Origin: Comamonas sp. JUb58 | GTDB lineage: Bacteria > Pseudomonadota > Gammaproteobacteria > Burkholderiales > Burkholderiaceae_C | Assembly: GCF_004364775.1 (NCBI RefSeq) | Contig: NZ_SOAL01000011.1 | Coordinates: 124,001 to 188,000, forward strand | DNA length: 64,000 nt | Direction of reading: 5' to 3' | Shown: piece after piece, positions 24,276-34,063 of the stretch | How the letters are laid out: each line of letters starts with the position of its first letter | How positions within the stretch are numbered: position 1 is the stretch's first letter | Notes under the pieces: model-generated | The model's database searches: none | What the model saw: only the letters and a program-made list of their open reading frames with translations | What the model was told of the DNA's origin: nothing | Made by a program: the position numbers and the translations under genes

Positions 24276-26735
24276 ATGCGAGCAAAGCAGCATTTGAGGG
24301 GCGCCATTGCCAGTGGCGCATTGGCAGGACAGGTTCAGCGCGGTGGCGCGCGCAGTTGGCAGCCAGCCGCAGCGGCCTGGTGGGTCGCGGTGGCGGTTGC
24401 CGCCATGGCGGCACCGGCGCAGGCCCAGGAAGCGGTTGCCTTTGATATTCCGGCGCAGCCGCTGGCTGGCGCCTTGCGGGTGTTTTCGCAGCAGGCCAAG
24501 CAGCAGGTGTTGTTTGACCAGGCCACCGTGGCAGGGCGCTCAGCACCAGCGCTGCAGGCGGCGCTGACGCCCCGGCAGGCACTCGACCGCTTGCTGGCCG
24601 GTACCGGCATCGTGGTCGTCCAATCGCAGCCAGGCGCATTCACGCTGAAGGCAGCCCCGCCCGCCACACCACAGGCAACGACCACCACGCTGGCAACGGT
24701 GACCGTGACCGCCCAGGCCGAGCGCGAGACCGCAACCGGCCCGGTCGGTGGCCTGGTTGCCAAGCGCAGCGCCACGGCTTCCAAGACCGACACGCCGCTG
24801 ATCGAGATGCCGCAATCGATCTCGGTGATTCCGGCAGAGCAGATGGAGCTGCTCAAGCCCCGGGATGTGGCAGAAGCGCTGACCTACACCGCCGGCATCA
24901 ACCGCGCCGCCTGGGTGGACCGCGTCTCGGACCAGTTTGTGGTGCGGGGCTTTACCAGCACCCAGCCTTATCTGGACGGCATGCGCTACCAGGTCGGCAT
25001 CTACGACGGCCAGATGGAGCCCTATGGGCTGGAGCGGGTGGAGGTGCTCAAGGGGGCTGCCTCCACCTTGTACGGCTCCTTGCCGCCGGGCGGGCTGATC
25101 AATGCCATCAGCAAGCAGCCCACGACGGAACCGCTGCGCGAGATTGCCACTGATATCGGCAGCTTCAAGCGCAAGCAGGTCTCGGCAGACTTCGGCGGTG
25201 CGCTGAACGAGGACAAGACCTGGTCGTACCGGCTGACCACGGTGCTGCGCGACAGTGATGCACCGCAGGACCACACCAATGATGACCGCGCCTATATCGC
25301 GGGCTCCTTGCGCTGGCGCCCCGATGCCGCTACCACCTTGACCTTGCGCGCCGAGTACCAGCGCGATGGCACGGTGTATCCGGCCGGCTACCCGCTTTAC
25401 GGCACGGTCTATGCCAGCCCCTATGGCGAGATCCCCACCAGCCGCTTTATCGGCGAGCCCGGCTTTGACAGCTTTGATGTGAACCGCAAGGTGCTGGGCT
25501 ATCTGCTGGAGCGCGATCTGAGCGATTCCCTCAAGCTGCGCCACGGCCTGCGCTATTACCAGGGCAGCATCCACCGGCGCGAGACCTGGGCGCGCAACTA
25601 CTTTGGCTTTACCAGCGACCAGCGCAGCTTCACGCGCCGTGGCCATGAGCGCTACCAGACCTCCAAGGGCGTGACGATGGACACCTCCTTGCAGTCCACG
25701 TTCCAGACCGGCCCGGTGCAGCACACGGCGCTCGTGGGCCTGGACTATTCCAAGACCACCTGGCGGGACGAGTACTACATCTACACCATGCCGGACCTGG
25801 ATCTGTTCGATCCTGTCTACGGTGGCACCATCGGTCCGCAACAGCGCTCGGACAGCAACTGGGGCCAGCGCAACATCAAGCAGACGGGGCTGTATCTGCA
25901 AGACCAGATGAAGATCGGTGAGCGCTGGGTGCTGCTGGCGGGTGGCCGGCAGGACCATGTGCGCTACGACGACTACAACCCGCTGACCGGTACGGTGGCG
26001 GCCGATGGCGAGAAGTCCGGCAAGTTCAGCGGCCGCCTGGGTGTGGTCTATCTGGCTCCCAACGGCCTGGCGCCCTTTGCCGGCTTCAGCCAGTCCTTCC
26101 AGCCCCAGGCGGGCTCGGATCGCCTGGGCGCGCGCTTCAAGCCGACCGAAGGCGAGCAGTATGAAGTGGGTCTGCGCTACCAGCCGCCAGGCTCGGACAC
26201 CCTGGTCAGTGCCGCCATCTACCAGCTCACCCAGAAGAACGTGACGGTCTCCGACCCGTTTGACAACAGCTTCAGCGTGCAAATGGGCGAGGTGCGCTCA
26301 CGCGGCTTGGAGCTGGAGGCACGCACCCGCCTGGGCCGCCATGCCAACCTGATCGCTGCCTACTCCTACACCGATGCGCGCACCGTCAAAAGCAGCCCTT
26401 TGACGCCGGACGAAGAGGGCAAGCGATCCGCCTATACCCCCCGCCACCAGCTATCCGCCTGGGCTGACTACGGCTTTGGCGCTTTCGACATGCCTGGGCT
26501 GCGCATTGGCGCTGGCGCCCGTTACACCGGGGCCACGCGCGAGCAGGGCAGCAGCTTATCTCTGCCGGGCTATGTGTTGTTTGATGCGATGGTCAGCTAC
26601 ACCACCGGGCCCTGGAAACTGGCACTGAATATGAAGAACGTGGCGGACAAGCGCTATGTCACCTCTTGCTCGTACCACACCTGTTTCCTGGGCGAGCCGC
26701 GCACGGTGATCCTGTCTGCGGCTTACCGCTGGTAG
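24276..26735 (+). CDS. TonB-dependent siderophore transducer with STN domain
   Basis: An 819-aa outer-membrane receptor. A signal region ends near AAPAQAQEAV. An STN (secretin/TonB short N-terminal) signalling domain follows at ~52-125 (FDIPAQPLAGALRVFSQQ), then a TonB-box-like TVTVTAQ, a plug with TDTPLIEMPQSISVIP and a 22-strand barrel ending in VILSAAYRW (C-terminal Trp). ATG at 24276 has AGGA upstream and begins just before the signal segment. STN plus upstream FecI/FecR makes it a self-inducing ferric-siderophore receptor. Ligand unknown. Confidence 0.92.
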   Translation: MRAKQHLRGAIASGALAGQVQRGGARSWQPAAAAWWVAVAVAAMAAPAQAQEAVAFDIPAQPLAGALRVFSQQAKQQVLFDQATVAGRSAPALQAALTPRQALDRLLAGTGIVVVQSQPGAFTLKAAPPATPQATTTTLATVTVTAQAERETATGPVGGLVAKRSATASKTDTPLIEMPQSISVIPAEQMELLKPRDVAEALTYTAGINRAAWVDRVSDQFVVRGFTSTQPYLDGMRYQVGIYDGQMEPYGLERVEVLKGAASTLYGSLPPGGLINAISKQPTTEPLREIATDIGSFKRKQVSADFGGALNEDKTWSYRLTTVLRDSDAPQDHTNDDRAYIAGSLRWRPDAATTLTLRAEYQRDGTVYPAGYPLYGTVYASPYGEIPTSRFIGEPGFDSFDVNRKVLGYLLERDLSDSLKLRHGLRYYQGSIHRRETWARNYFGFTSDQRSFTRRGHERYQTSKGVTMDTSLQSTFQTGPVQHTALVGLDYSKTTWRDEYYIYTMPDLDLFDPVYGGTIGPQQRSDSNWGQRNIKQTGLYLQDQMKIGERWVLLAGGRQDHVRYDDYNPLTGTVAADGEKSGKFSGRLGVVYLAPNGLAPFAGFSQSFQPQAGSDRLGARFKPTEGEQYEVGLRYQPPGSDTLVSAAIYQLTQKNVTVSDPFDNSFSVQMGEVRSRGLELEARTRLGRHANLIAAYSYTDARTVKSSPLTPDEEGKRSAYTPRHQLSAWADYGFGAFDMPGLRIGAGARYTGATREQGSSLSLPGYVLFDAMVSYTTGPWKLALNMKNVADKRYVTSCSYHTCFLGEPRTVILSAAYRW

Positions 26736-26808
26736 CGAATGCCCGGGCCGCCTGGCCGCAGCGATGTGGCCGGCGGTCTGTGAAGGAGGCCTTTTCTGGC
26801 CACTGGTA

Positions 26809-26839
26809 GATAAGATGAATTCTCATTTGCATTTATAAT
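26809..26839 (+). promoter_or_regulatory. Fur-box-like site with TATAAT -10 for second fecI
   Basis: GATAAGATGAATTCTCATTT (from 26809) resembles betaproteobacterial Fur boxes and is directly followed by a perfect TATAAT at 26834-26839. No good -35 is visible. Iron-repressed transcription of the following sigma gene is the natural reading. The -10 overlaps the first in-frame ATG (26838), which bears on the true start codon. Confidence 0.55.
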
Positions 26840-27494
26840 GTTCGGCTTACCGTCTCGCTACGCGCTACAGATCCAGCGGCCGCCACATCTTGCTTGCCAC
26901 CTGACGGGCAATACCAATGCACCTGATGGGGCTCGATCCGCTGTGGCTGCGCATGCTTACTACAAAGAACTGCTGAACTTCTGCGCCCGCACTTTGAAAA
27001 ACCGCGACTCGGCGGCCGATCTGGTGCAGGAGGCCTATGTGCGCCTCTTTGGCGTGCAGCAGTCGGGCACCCAGGTGGCAGATCCGCGCGCGCTGCTGTT
27101 CCGCACGGCGCGCAATCTGCTGACGGACGAGTACCGGCGCGAGCAGGTGCGCAGCCACCAAAGCCTGGAAGCGCTGGACGAAGCGCAGCAGCCCCTGGCA
27201 CCCAGGCACCTGCAACCCGAGGAGGTGCTGGCCTTCAGCCAGTATGCGAGGGCCGTTTACCTGGCGATTGAGAGCCTGCCACCGCGCTGCCGCGAGGCCT
27301 TTGTCTTGAACCGTTTCGATGGCCTGTCGCACCAGCAAGTGGCCGAGCACATGGGCATCTCCCGCAATATGGTGGCCCAGCATGTGATCCGTGCGGTCCT
27401 GGTCTGCAAGGCCTGTGATGACCGTTTCCATGGCCGTGCCGCCGACGCAGCGCCCGCTGGCCATGGCGCCGGTACAAAGGTTCAGCACCCATGA
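26838..27494 (+). CDS. FecI-type ECF sigma factor (second set)
   Basis: A 218-aa frame with sigma region 2 (NRDSAADLVQEAYVRLFG) and region 4 (LPPRCREAFVLNRFDGLSHQQVAEHMGISRNMV). The ATG at 26838 lies inside a TATAAT box and the first ~35 residues look unlike a sigma factor, so translation may really begin at GTG 26943 (183 aa, nearer family size). It overlaps the FecR gene by ATGA. Together with FecR and the receptor at 28865 it forms the second cell-surface signalling set in tandem. Confidence 0.87.
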   Translation: MFGLPSRYALQIQRPPHLACHLTGNTNAPDGARSAVAAHAYYKELLNFCARTLKNRDSAADLVQEAYVRLFGVQQSGTQVADPRALLFRTARNLLTDEYRREQVRSHQSLEALDEAQQPLAPRHLQPEEVLAFSQYARAVYLAIESLPPRCREAFVLNRFDGLSHQQVAEHMGISRNMVAQHVIRAVLVCKACDDRFHGRAADAAPAGHGAGTKVQHP

Positions 27495-28696
27495 GCCAGC
27501 CAGAGTTCCACCACCGCCACAGCGCGCCCAGCAGATCGCTGCCAGCTTCCCACCAGGAGGCGGCGGATGCGCGCGACTATGCCGAGTTCATTGCCGGCCA
27601 GGATCCGCTGGAGGTTGAGGCCATCGGCTGGATGGTGCGCCGCCAGGATGGGCTGACCGCCGAGGAAGAGGCCGAGTTGCAGGAATGGTTGGAGGCCGAT
27701 CCCGAACATGCCAAGGCCTTGGAGCAGGCCGAAGGCGTATGGGGCCGCATGGATGAGTTGCCAGAAGAGGGCGTGGATGCGCTGAAGGCGGGCTTGCCAC
27801 CCAGCGCTGAAGGCCCAGCACCCCTGGCGCTGCCACCGATGGCGGACAGCGCCGCTGCCGATGAGAGACGTCGCCCATCAGGTGCGCCAAGCTCGCCCGG
27901 CCGCCGCGCCTGGTTGGCCAACCTGGGCTGGCTGGTTCCCCAGGCTGGCGTGGCCGCTGTCGCGCTGGGCGTGGTGGGCAGCGGCTGGTATGGCTGGACT
28001 ATCTGGCAGCAGCAGCCGACCTTTACGCAAAGCCTGGCTACCGCCCGTGGCGAGCAGCGGCAGGTACAACTGCCCGATGGCAGTACCTTATGGCTGGACA
28101 CCGCCACACAGGCGGAGGTCCGCCTGTTCCGCCAGCGCCGCGAGGTGCGGCTGCTGGAGGGCCAGGCCTTCTTCAGCGTACAGCCCAACAGCGCCCAGCC
28201 GTTTGATGTGCTGGCGGGTGCCACGCGTGTCACTGTCGTGGGCACGCGCTTCTCGGTGCGCAATACGCGCCGTGGGCTGGGGGATGAGGGCCAAGTCAGC
28301 GTGGCGGTGGAGCAGGGCCGCGTGCGCGTAGCCAGCCGCCAAAGCACGCAGGAGCTGGCGGGTGCAGCGGTGGAACTGGTTGCTGGCCAGTCGGTGACTG
28401 CCGACGCCAGCGGCAAGCCCGGGGCGGTAAAGACGGAGGCGGCGCCTGCTGCCAACTGGCGCGAAGGCCGGATCAGCTTTAGCGGAACCTCGCTGGGCCA
28501 GGCCGTGGCCGAGTTTGAGCGCTATGGCGAAACGGGCCTGGTTATCCGCGACCCAGCGGTAGGCGCACTCAAGGTACATGGCAGTTTTGAGTTGCGGCAA
28601 GTCGCAGCCTTCACCCGGGCCTTGCCCAAGGTGCTGCCGGTGCGCTTGGTGCCCAAGGATGGCAAGACGGAAATCACCGCTGCACGTGGCGGTTGA
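27491..28696 (+). CDS. FecR-type anti-sigma/sensor protein (second set)
   Basis: A 401-aa protein: cytoplasmic domain with GLTAEEEAELQEWLEADPEHAK, a TM helix at ~153-173 (AGVAAVALGVVGSGWYGW), periplasmic FecR domain with VQLPDGSTLWLDT and LEGQAFFSV, and a C-terminal STN-binding part (ISFSGTSLGQAVAEFERYG). It is longer than the first FecR because of an Ala/Pro-rich linker. Probable partner of the sigma factor it overlaps and of the receptor at 28865. Confidence 0.9.
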   Translation: MSQPEFHHRHSAPSRSLPASHQEAADARDYAEFIAGQDPLEVEAIGWMVRRQDGLTAEEEAELQEWLEADPEHAKALEQAEGVWGRMDELPEEGVDALKAGLPPSAEGPAPLALPPMADSAAADERRRPSGAPSSPGRRAWLANLGWLVPQAGVAAVALGVVGSGWYGWTIWQQQPTFTQSLATARGEQRQVQLPDGSTLWLDTATQAEVRLFRQRREVRLLEGQAFFSVQPNSAQPFDVLAGATRVTVVGTRFSVRNTRRGLGDEGQVSVAVEQGRVRVASRQSTQELAGAAVELVAGQSVTADASGKPGAVKTEAAPAANWREGRISFSGTSLGQAVAEFERYGETGLVIRDPAVGALKVHGSFELRQVAAFTRALPKVLPVRLVPKDGKTEITAARGG

Positions 28697-28864
28697 GGCA
28701 ATGGTTGAAGCGGCGGCGGGACGGCGCAAATGCAGAGCATGGAGCGGGGATGGGACGGAGGCAAAAAATTTTCAAGAATTTGTTGGCGGCGACCTCAACA
28801 CCTTGGCGCCCCCTACGTCAGCACAGCTAGGAACCCTATTTTTCTACTGTGGAGATCGCCTTTC

Positions 28865-31249
28865 ATGCCGCAACCGCGCTTCCAACTCGCGCCCCTCGCC
28901 CTTGCCACTGCCCTCGCTCTGCCGTTGCTGGCGCTCAGCGCCTTGCCCGCCCATGCGCAGGCCAGCGCTGCCATGCCCATCTCGCTGCCGGCGCAGTCGC
29001 TGGGTTCCGCTTTGAATGAGCTGGCACGCCAGGCCAAGCTGCAGCTGATGGTGAACCCGGAGCTGGTTGCCGGCAAGCAGGCGCCCGCCGTGGCGGGCCA
29101 GCTCAGCCCCAAGCAGGCGCTGGACCGGCTGCTGGTGGGCAGCGGCCTGGTGGCTGATGTGCAGGGTGCCGAGGTGATTGTCCGAAGAGCACCGGCGCCC
29201 GATCCCCGGGATGCGGCTACCTTGTCGACCGTGACGGTCAGTGCGCAGGCCGATGCCGGTGGCACCACGGAGGGCAGTGGCTCTTACACCACCAACGCCA
29301 TGCGTACGGCCACCAAGCTGGACTTGTCCATCCGCGAGACACCGCAGACGGTCAGCGTGGTCACCCGCCAAATGATGGATGACCGGCAGATCGATGACTT
29401 CGACACCATGATGAACACGGTCACGGGGGTGCGGGCGGTCAAGGGCGTTCAGGACTCCCGGTCTTCTTATTACTTCCGGGGCTTCTTTGTAGATAGCTAC
29501 CAGATGGATGGCATTCCGCTGTACCCCAGCACCTATGCCGTCAACAACTACAACACCGACCAGTTCGACCGGGTGGAGATCGTCAAGGGCGCTGCGGGTT
29601 TGACGACCGGTGCGGGTGAGCCGGGGGCCGCCGTCAACATGGTGCGCAAGCATGCCAACAGCAAGACCTTCAGCGGAACGGTGGAGGCCGGCGCGGGTAA
29701 CTGGGATACCTACAAGCTGATGACGGACATCTCGACGCCGCTGAACCAGGATGGCAGTGTCCGGGCAAGGCTGGTGGCCAGCCATAAGGAAACCGACACC
29801 TTCAAGGACCGGGTCCACAACAAAAATGATTTGCTGTACGCGGTGGTGGATGCCGATATCACGGCGCAGACCAAGCTGTCCGCAGGCGCGAGTTGGCAGC
29901 TGGAAGACCTGAACGGGGATTCGAGCAACCTGCCTGCCTTCTACAAGGATGGCGGCAGAACCACCTTCAGCCGTTCGAAGAACTTCTCGCCGGACTGGGC
30001 ATCCTGGGACACCGAGAGAACGTCGTTCTTTGTCGATGCCAAACACCGCTTTGACAACGGCATTTCTCTCAACACGGTCTATACGCACAACAACATCAAA
30101 ACCAAGGACCGGCTGGTGGGGTATCTGGGGGTCTGGAGCGGCTTCAATCGCGACGGCTCGGGCCTGACCTATGACGATTTGCACATGCCGCAGGACATCA
30201 AGGAGGACAACTTTGATATCTATGCCTCCATCCCCTTGCGGTTTGCGGACAGAGACCACGAGATCGTGGCCGGTTTCCAGTTCAACCGGCAGAAATGGGA
30301 CCAGACCAAACTGGGCGAACACACCTACACGATTGATAACTTCTTCAGCCAAAACGGCAGCGAAATTGCCTATGGAGGTGATGATTTATCCATCGCCTGG
30401 CGCAATGAATACACCAAGCAAACGGCCTTCTACCTGTCGGGAAAGTTTTTGCTGCGCGATGACCTGAAGTTGATTCTGGGCGGCCGGTTGACCAACTGGA
30501 AATATGACGCCATCTGGCAAGGCGTGCCCAACGAGAAATACGACACGCGCAATGAGTTCACGCCGTTTGCCGGCTTGGTTTATGACCTCGACGCCAACCA
30601 CTCGGTGTATGCCAGCTACACGAATATCTTCAAACCGCAGAATTACCGCGATGTGAATGAAAAGCTGCTCGATCCGCTGGTGGGCAATAACTACGAGGTC
30701 GGTGTCAAGGGCGAATACCTGGACAAGAGGCTGAATGCCAGCCTGGCGCTCTTCCAGATCAAGCAGGACAACGCACCCATTGAGACGGACACCAAGCTCT
30801 CGGATGGTTCCACGGCCTACCGCGCTGCCAAGGGCGTGGTGTCCAAGGGCGTGGAGCTGGAGGTCAACGGGAAGATTACCAACCACTGGGATGCCCAGAT
30901 CGGGTTTGCACACTTCAATGCAGAAGAGGCAGGAGGCGCCAAGTACAACACGCGCGCGCCTCGCAACAACATCAATATCTTCAGCAAATACAGCATTGGC
31001 AACTTCAGCATTGGCGGTGGCGTGAACTGGAAAAGCAAGGGCTATGTGGGTTCGGGCAGCCGCGTGGTCAGCCAGCAAGCATTTGCAGTGGTCGACCTGA
31101 TGGCGGCCTACCGCTTCAATGACCGTTTGTCCATGCAGCTGAATATCCATAATCTTTTCGACAAAAAGTATTACTCCGGGTATTCGGCCTATGAGTACAC
31201 CTATGCCGCACCCATCAATGGAATGCTGAGCATGAAATACAAGTTCTAA
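28865..31249 (+). CDS. TonB-dependent siderophore transducer with STN domain (second set)
   Basis: A 794-aa receptor: signal peptide ending in AHAQA, STN domain (ISLPAQSLGSALNELARQ), TonB box-like TVTVSAQ, plug (LSIRETPQTVSVVTRQMM; IVKGAAGLTTGAGEPGAAVN) and a barrel ending in GMLSMKYKF, a canonical terminal Phe. It resembles FpvA/FoxA-type ferric-siderophore receptors. Start at 28865 is placed at the signal peptide with GGAG upstream. Closely followed (14 bp) by a PepSY gene, suggesting one transcript for uptake and reduction. Confidence 0.92.
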   Translation: MPQPRFQLAPLALATALALPLLALSALPAHAQASAAMPISLPAQSLGSALNELARQAKLQLMVNPELVAGKQAPAVAGQLSPKQALDRLLVGSGLVADVQGAEVIVRRAPAPDPRDAATLSTVTVSAQADAGGTTEGSGSYTTNAMRTATKLDLSIRETPQTVSVVTRQMMDDRQIDDFDTMMNTVTGVRAVKGVQDSRSSYYFRGFFVDSYQMDGIPLYPSTYAVNNYNTDQFDRVEIVKGAAGLTTGAGEPGAAVNMVRKHANSKTFSGTVEAGAGNWDTYKLMTDISTPLNQDGSVRARLVASHKETDTFKDRVHNKNDLLYAVVDADITAQTKLSAGASWQLEDLNGDSSNLPAFYKDGGRTTFSRSKNFSPDWASWDTERTSFFVDAKHRFDNGISLNTVYTHNNIKTKDRLVGYLGVWSGFNRDGSGLTYDDLHMPQDIKEDNFDIYASIPLRFADRDHEIVAGFQFNRQKWDQTKLGEHTYTIDNFFSQNGSEIAYGGDDLSIAWRNEYTKQTAFYLSGKFLLRDDLKLILGGRLTNWKYDAIWQGVPNEKYDTRNEFTPFAGLVYDLDANHSVYASYTNIFKPQNYRDVNEKLLDPLVGNNYEVGVKGEYLDKRLNASLALFQIKQDNAPIETDTKLSDGSTAYRAAKGVVSKGVELEVNGKITNHWDAQIGFAHFNAEEAGGAKYNTRAPRNNINIFSKYSIGNFSIGGGVNWKSKGYVGSGSRVVSQQAFAVVDLMAAYRFNDRLSMQLNIHNLFDKKYYSGYSAYEYTYAAPINGMLSMKYKF

Positions 31250-31263
31250 TAGAAAGTCTGGGC

Positions 31264-32916
31264 GTGGGGAACTCTCTTCGACAATCGGCCGCTTGGCTGC
31301 ATACCTGGTCCGGCCTCGTCGTGGGCTGGGTGCTGTTCTTTGTATTCGTCACCGGCACGGCGGGCTATTTCCAGCCGGAAATCACCCGCTGGATGAGGCC
31401 CGAGCAGGTCGATCCACGCCCGATGGAACTGAGAGCTGCGGATGTTCAAGGCATGGCGCAAAGGGCACTGCTGCGGCTGGAGCAGAAAGCGCCGCAAGCA
31501 GCCAGCTGGAGCATTACGCTGCCGCACTATGCGCAAGGAACGCGCTCCTGGCAAGGCCTCTCCATCCGCTGGCAGCACATGCCCGAGCCCGGTCACGAGT
31601 TCGGTCTGAGCCTCTCAGAAAAACTGGACCCCGAGACCGGCGCCGCGCTCGCCCCCGAGCCGGAGCCGCGCGCCACCGCCGGGGGCTTTGGCCTGTACCG
31701 CATGCACTACGCGCTGCACTACCTGCCCTACCTCTGGGCGATCCGCATCGTCGGCGTCTGCACCATGCTGATGCTGCTGGCCATCATCACCGGGGTCATC
31801 ACCCACAAGAAGATCTTCAAGGACTTCTTCACCTTCCGGCCGGGCAAGGGGCAGCGGTCCTGGCTGGATGCGCACAACGCCATCAGTGTGATGGCGCTGC
31901 CGTTCTTTCTGATGATCACCTACAGCGGCCTGGTGTTTTTGATGTTTGCCTATATGCCCGCAGGCCGGGATCTGCTGTATGGCAGCGACAAGGAGACGCG
32001 CTCGGGCTTTTATGAAGAGCTGTTTGACGACGAGCACAAGCATGCAGCGATTGGCATGCCGGCGGCTGCGCTGGCGCCGCTGATCACGCAGGCCCACGCG
32101 GCCTGGGGCCCAGGCCAGCTCGCGTCCATCACGGTCGAGCGGCATGAAGGGGAGCCAGCGGAGATCATCCTGGCAAGGCCGCCCCAGCAGAAGCTGGATA
32201 TCTGGACGGCCGACACCCTGCGTTTTGATGCCGACACCAGTGCGCCTTTGCCCCCTGAGCCGCGCGCCGGAGGCAGCGCGGTGCTGACGCAGGCGGTGGT
32301 GCTCAACCTGCACGAAGGGCACTTTGCCAGCATCTGGGGGCGCTGGTTGTACTTCATCGCCGGCTTGCTGGGCTGCGCCATGATCGGCACCGGCCTGGTG
32401 CTCTGGACCGTGAAGCGCCGCCGGCAGCACCTGGCAGCGGGCCTGGAGGGCGCGGAGCAGTTCGGTCTGCGCCTGGTGGAAAACCTCAATGTAGCGACCA
32501 TCGCCGGGCTGCCGTTGGCGGTGGCTGGCTACTTCTGGGCCAACCGCCTGCTGCCGCTGGACATGGCCGACCGGGCCGCCTGGGAGCTGCACAGCCTGTT
32601 CGCCCTCTGGCTGGGTACGCTGTTCTTTGCCATGGCGCGGCCGCTGGCGCGCGCCTGGATCGAACTGCTCTGGGCCGGCTGCGCGGCCTATGCGCTGGTG
32701 CCGCTGGTCAACGCGCTGACGACGGACCGCCACCTGGGCCGCAGCCTGGCCGAGGCATGGCAGGGCGGTGACTGGGTGTTTGCCGGTTTTGACCTCTGCA
32801 TGCTGGCGCTGGCCCTGGTCTTGGCGACCATGGCACGCAAAGTGCAACGCCGTTTGGCGCCCAAGCCCGCCTTGGGGCCTCAAGGCATGGCGGCCCCAGC
32901 AGGAGAGGCGGCATGA
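31264..32916 (+). CDS. PepSY-associated TM helix protein
   Basis: A 550-aa inner-membrane protein starting at GTG: TM1 at ~14-36 (VVGWVLFFVFVTGTAGYF), a PepSY-type periplasmic loop, a central TM pair with the ITHKKIFKDFFTFRPGKG motif, and four C-terminal helices. It lies 14 bp after the TonB receptor stop and overlaps DUF3649 by ATGA. Such proteins occur with siderophore receptors and are suspected ferric-siderophore reductases. It is a paralogue of the truncated gene at the window's left edge. Confidence 0.87.
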   Translation: MGNSLRQSAAWLHTWSGLVVGWVLFFVFVTGTAGYFQPEITRWMRPEQVDPRPMELRAADVQGMAQRALLRLEQKAPQAASWSITLPHYAQGTRSWQGLSIRWQHMPEPGHEFGLSLSEKLDPETGAALAPEPEPRATAGGFGLYRMHYALHYLPYLWAIRIVGVCTMLMLLAIITGVITHKKIFKDFFTFRPGKGQRSWLDAHNAISVMALPFFLMITYSGLVFLMFAYMPAGRDLLYGSDKETRSGFYEELFDDEHKHAAIGMPAAALAPLITQAHAAWGPGQLASITVERHEGEPAEIILARPPQQKLDIWTADTLRFDADTSAPLPPEPRAGGSAVLTQAVVLNLHEGHFASIWGRWLYFIAGLLGCAMIGTGLVLWTVKRRRQHLAAGLEGAEQFGLRLVENLNVATIAGLPLAVAGYFWANRLLPLDMADRAAWELHSLFALWLGTLFFAMARPLARAWIELLWAGCAAYALVPLVNALTTDRHLGRSLAEAWQGGDWVFAGFDLCMLALALVLATMARKVQRRLAPKPALGPQGMAAPAGEAA

Positions 32917-33224
32917 GCAAAACCATAAAAACGACGGGCCTGACGCCTCGCTACCGCCTGGCTGTCGCATCGCGGGTGCTGGCCGCCGCCTTGGGCGGCT
33001 ATGCGCTGACATCGGCCGCCACCTTGCTGCTGGCCTTGCTCTGGCCTGCGCCCAAGGCCCAGGGCATTTTGTGGGCCACGATGCTGAGCTTTGCGCTGTA
33101 TGCGGTGGCGGTGATATGGGTGTTCCACACAAAGACCGCTGCGCGCGCCTGGCTGGGCATGCTGGTGGCCACGGCGGTCTGCAGCGGCCTGGCCTGGATG
33201 CTGTGGCTGGGAGGGCGGCCATGA
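32913..33224 (+). CDS. DUF3649 small membrane protein
   Basis: A 103-aa protein with three hydrophobic helices and the family-like opening RYRLAVASRVLAAALGGYAL. It overlaps the PepSY gene and the next gene by ATGA on both sides, so it sits in the middle of a coupled iron-locus operon. Function unknown; the family is found beside TonB receptors. Confidence 0.75.
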   Translation: MSKTIKTTGLTPRYRLAVASRVLAAALGGYALTSAATLLLALLWPAPKAQGILWATMLSFALYAVAVIWVFHTKTAARAWLGMLVATAVCSGLAWMLWLGGRP

Positions 33225-34063
33225 CCCATGTGTTGACGGGCACCCACCTGGCGATCCTGGGGTTGAGCCTGCTGGGCTTTGTGGCGCTGGCCTTGGCGAC
33301 AGAGCGCCATGCCGAGCATCTGCTGGGCCGCCTGCCTGCACCGCACTGGCGCCTGCTGGCCCGCGTGGCCGGTTGGTTGCTGCTGGGCATCGCCCTGGCC
33401 TGGGGCATCCGCGTGCTCGATGTCGGGGTGGGCATCAGCTTCTGGCTGGGCTGGCTCACGGTGGCTGCATTGGCACTGGTCTTTGTCTTCCCCTACTGGC
33501 CCTGGCAGCCGCCGGTGCGCGAGAAGCCGCTGCGCCCCTCCAAGGCCGATGCCGCCCTGCCTGTGCCCCCTTCACCAGCCAGTCGCCGCCGCATTGCCGC
33601 TGCGTTGCTGGCCGCCACATTGGCGGTGTTTGTGATCGGCCTGTGGCGGGTCGAGACCCAGCCCCTGAAGCGGCCCGATGCCATCCAGGGCCAGATCGGC
33701 CCTTGGTCCTTCAGCTTGGCCGAAGCCCATCGCGATCCGCCCGAGTTGGTGGACATGGAGGTGCCGATGAAGGAGTTCCGTCTGCGCTTTTGCGATGCCT
33801 GCGACAACGACATTGGCAGCGTGTACCTGAAGGTGAACCAGCCGCGCAGCCCGCGCGCCACCGGCATGGGTTTTATGGGCCAGCGCTGGGAGCGCCGGGT
33901 GGAGATACCGCTGCCCAGCACCTTGCAGGCGGACAGTGAGCTGTGGCTGACGGTGGTCGGCAAGGACGGTGCAGTGCACCAAACGCATTGGCGCATGGAC
34001 CAGGTGGCGCCTGCGACGGTGGCCTGGTTTGAACAAAGGAGGCGCACAGATGCCCAACACTGA
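33221..34063 (+). CDS. DUF3325 domain fused to periplasmic CxxC domain
   Basis: A 280-aa protein. Residues 1-~95 match DUF3325 (ALATERHAEHLLGRLPAP, several TM helices), like the 110-aa protein at 1405-1737. Here it continues past a Pro-rich linker into another TM helix (~128-143, ALLAATLAVFVIGLW) and a ~130-aa presumably periplasmic domain. That domain contains the conspicuous FCDACDNDIGSVYLKVN with a CxxC pair. The extension is not part of ordinary DUF3325 proteins as I know them. A metal- or redox-binding role is a guess. Confidence 0.75.
   Translation: MTHVLTGTHLAILGLSLLGFVALALATERHAEHLLGRLPAPHWRLLARVAGWLLLGIALAWGIRVLDVGVGISFWLGWLTVAALALVFVFPYWPWQPPVREKPLRPSKADAALPVPPSPASRRRIAAALLAATLAVFVIGLWRVETQPLKRPDAIQGQIGPWSFSLAEAHRDPPELVDMEVPMKEFRLRFCDACDNDIGSVYLKVNQPRSPRATGMGFMGQRWERRVEIPLPSTLQADSELWLTVVGKDGAVHQTHWRMDQVAPATVAWFEQRRRTDAQH

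Noticed and set aside
24540-26282. A 580-codon minus-strand ORF opposite the first TonB receptor
   Set aside because: Antisense shadow; no recognisable motifs, and the plus strand encodes a complete receptor.
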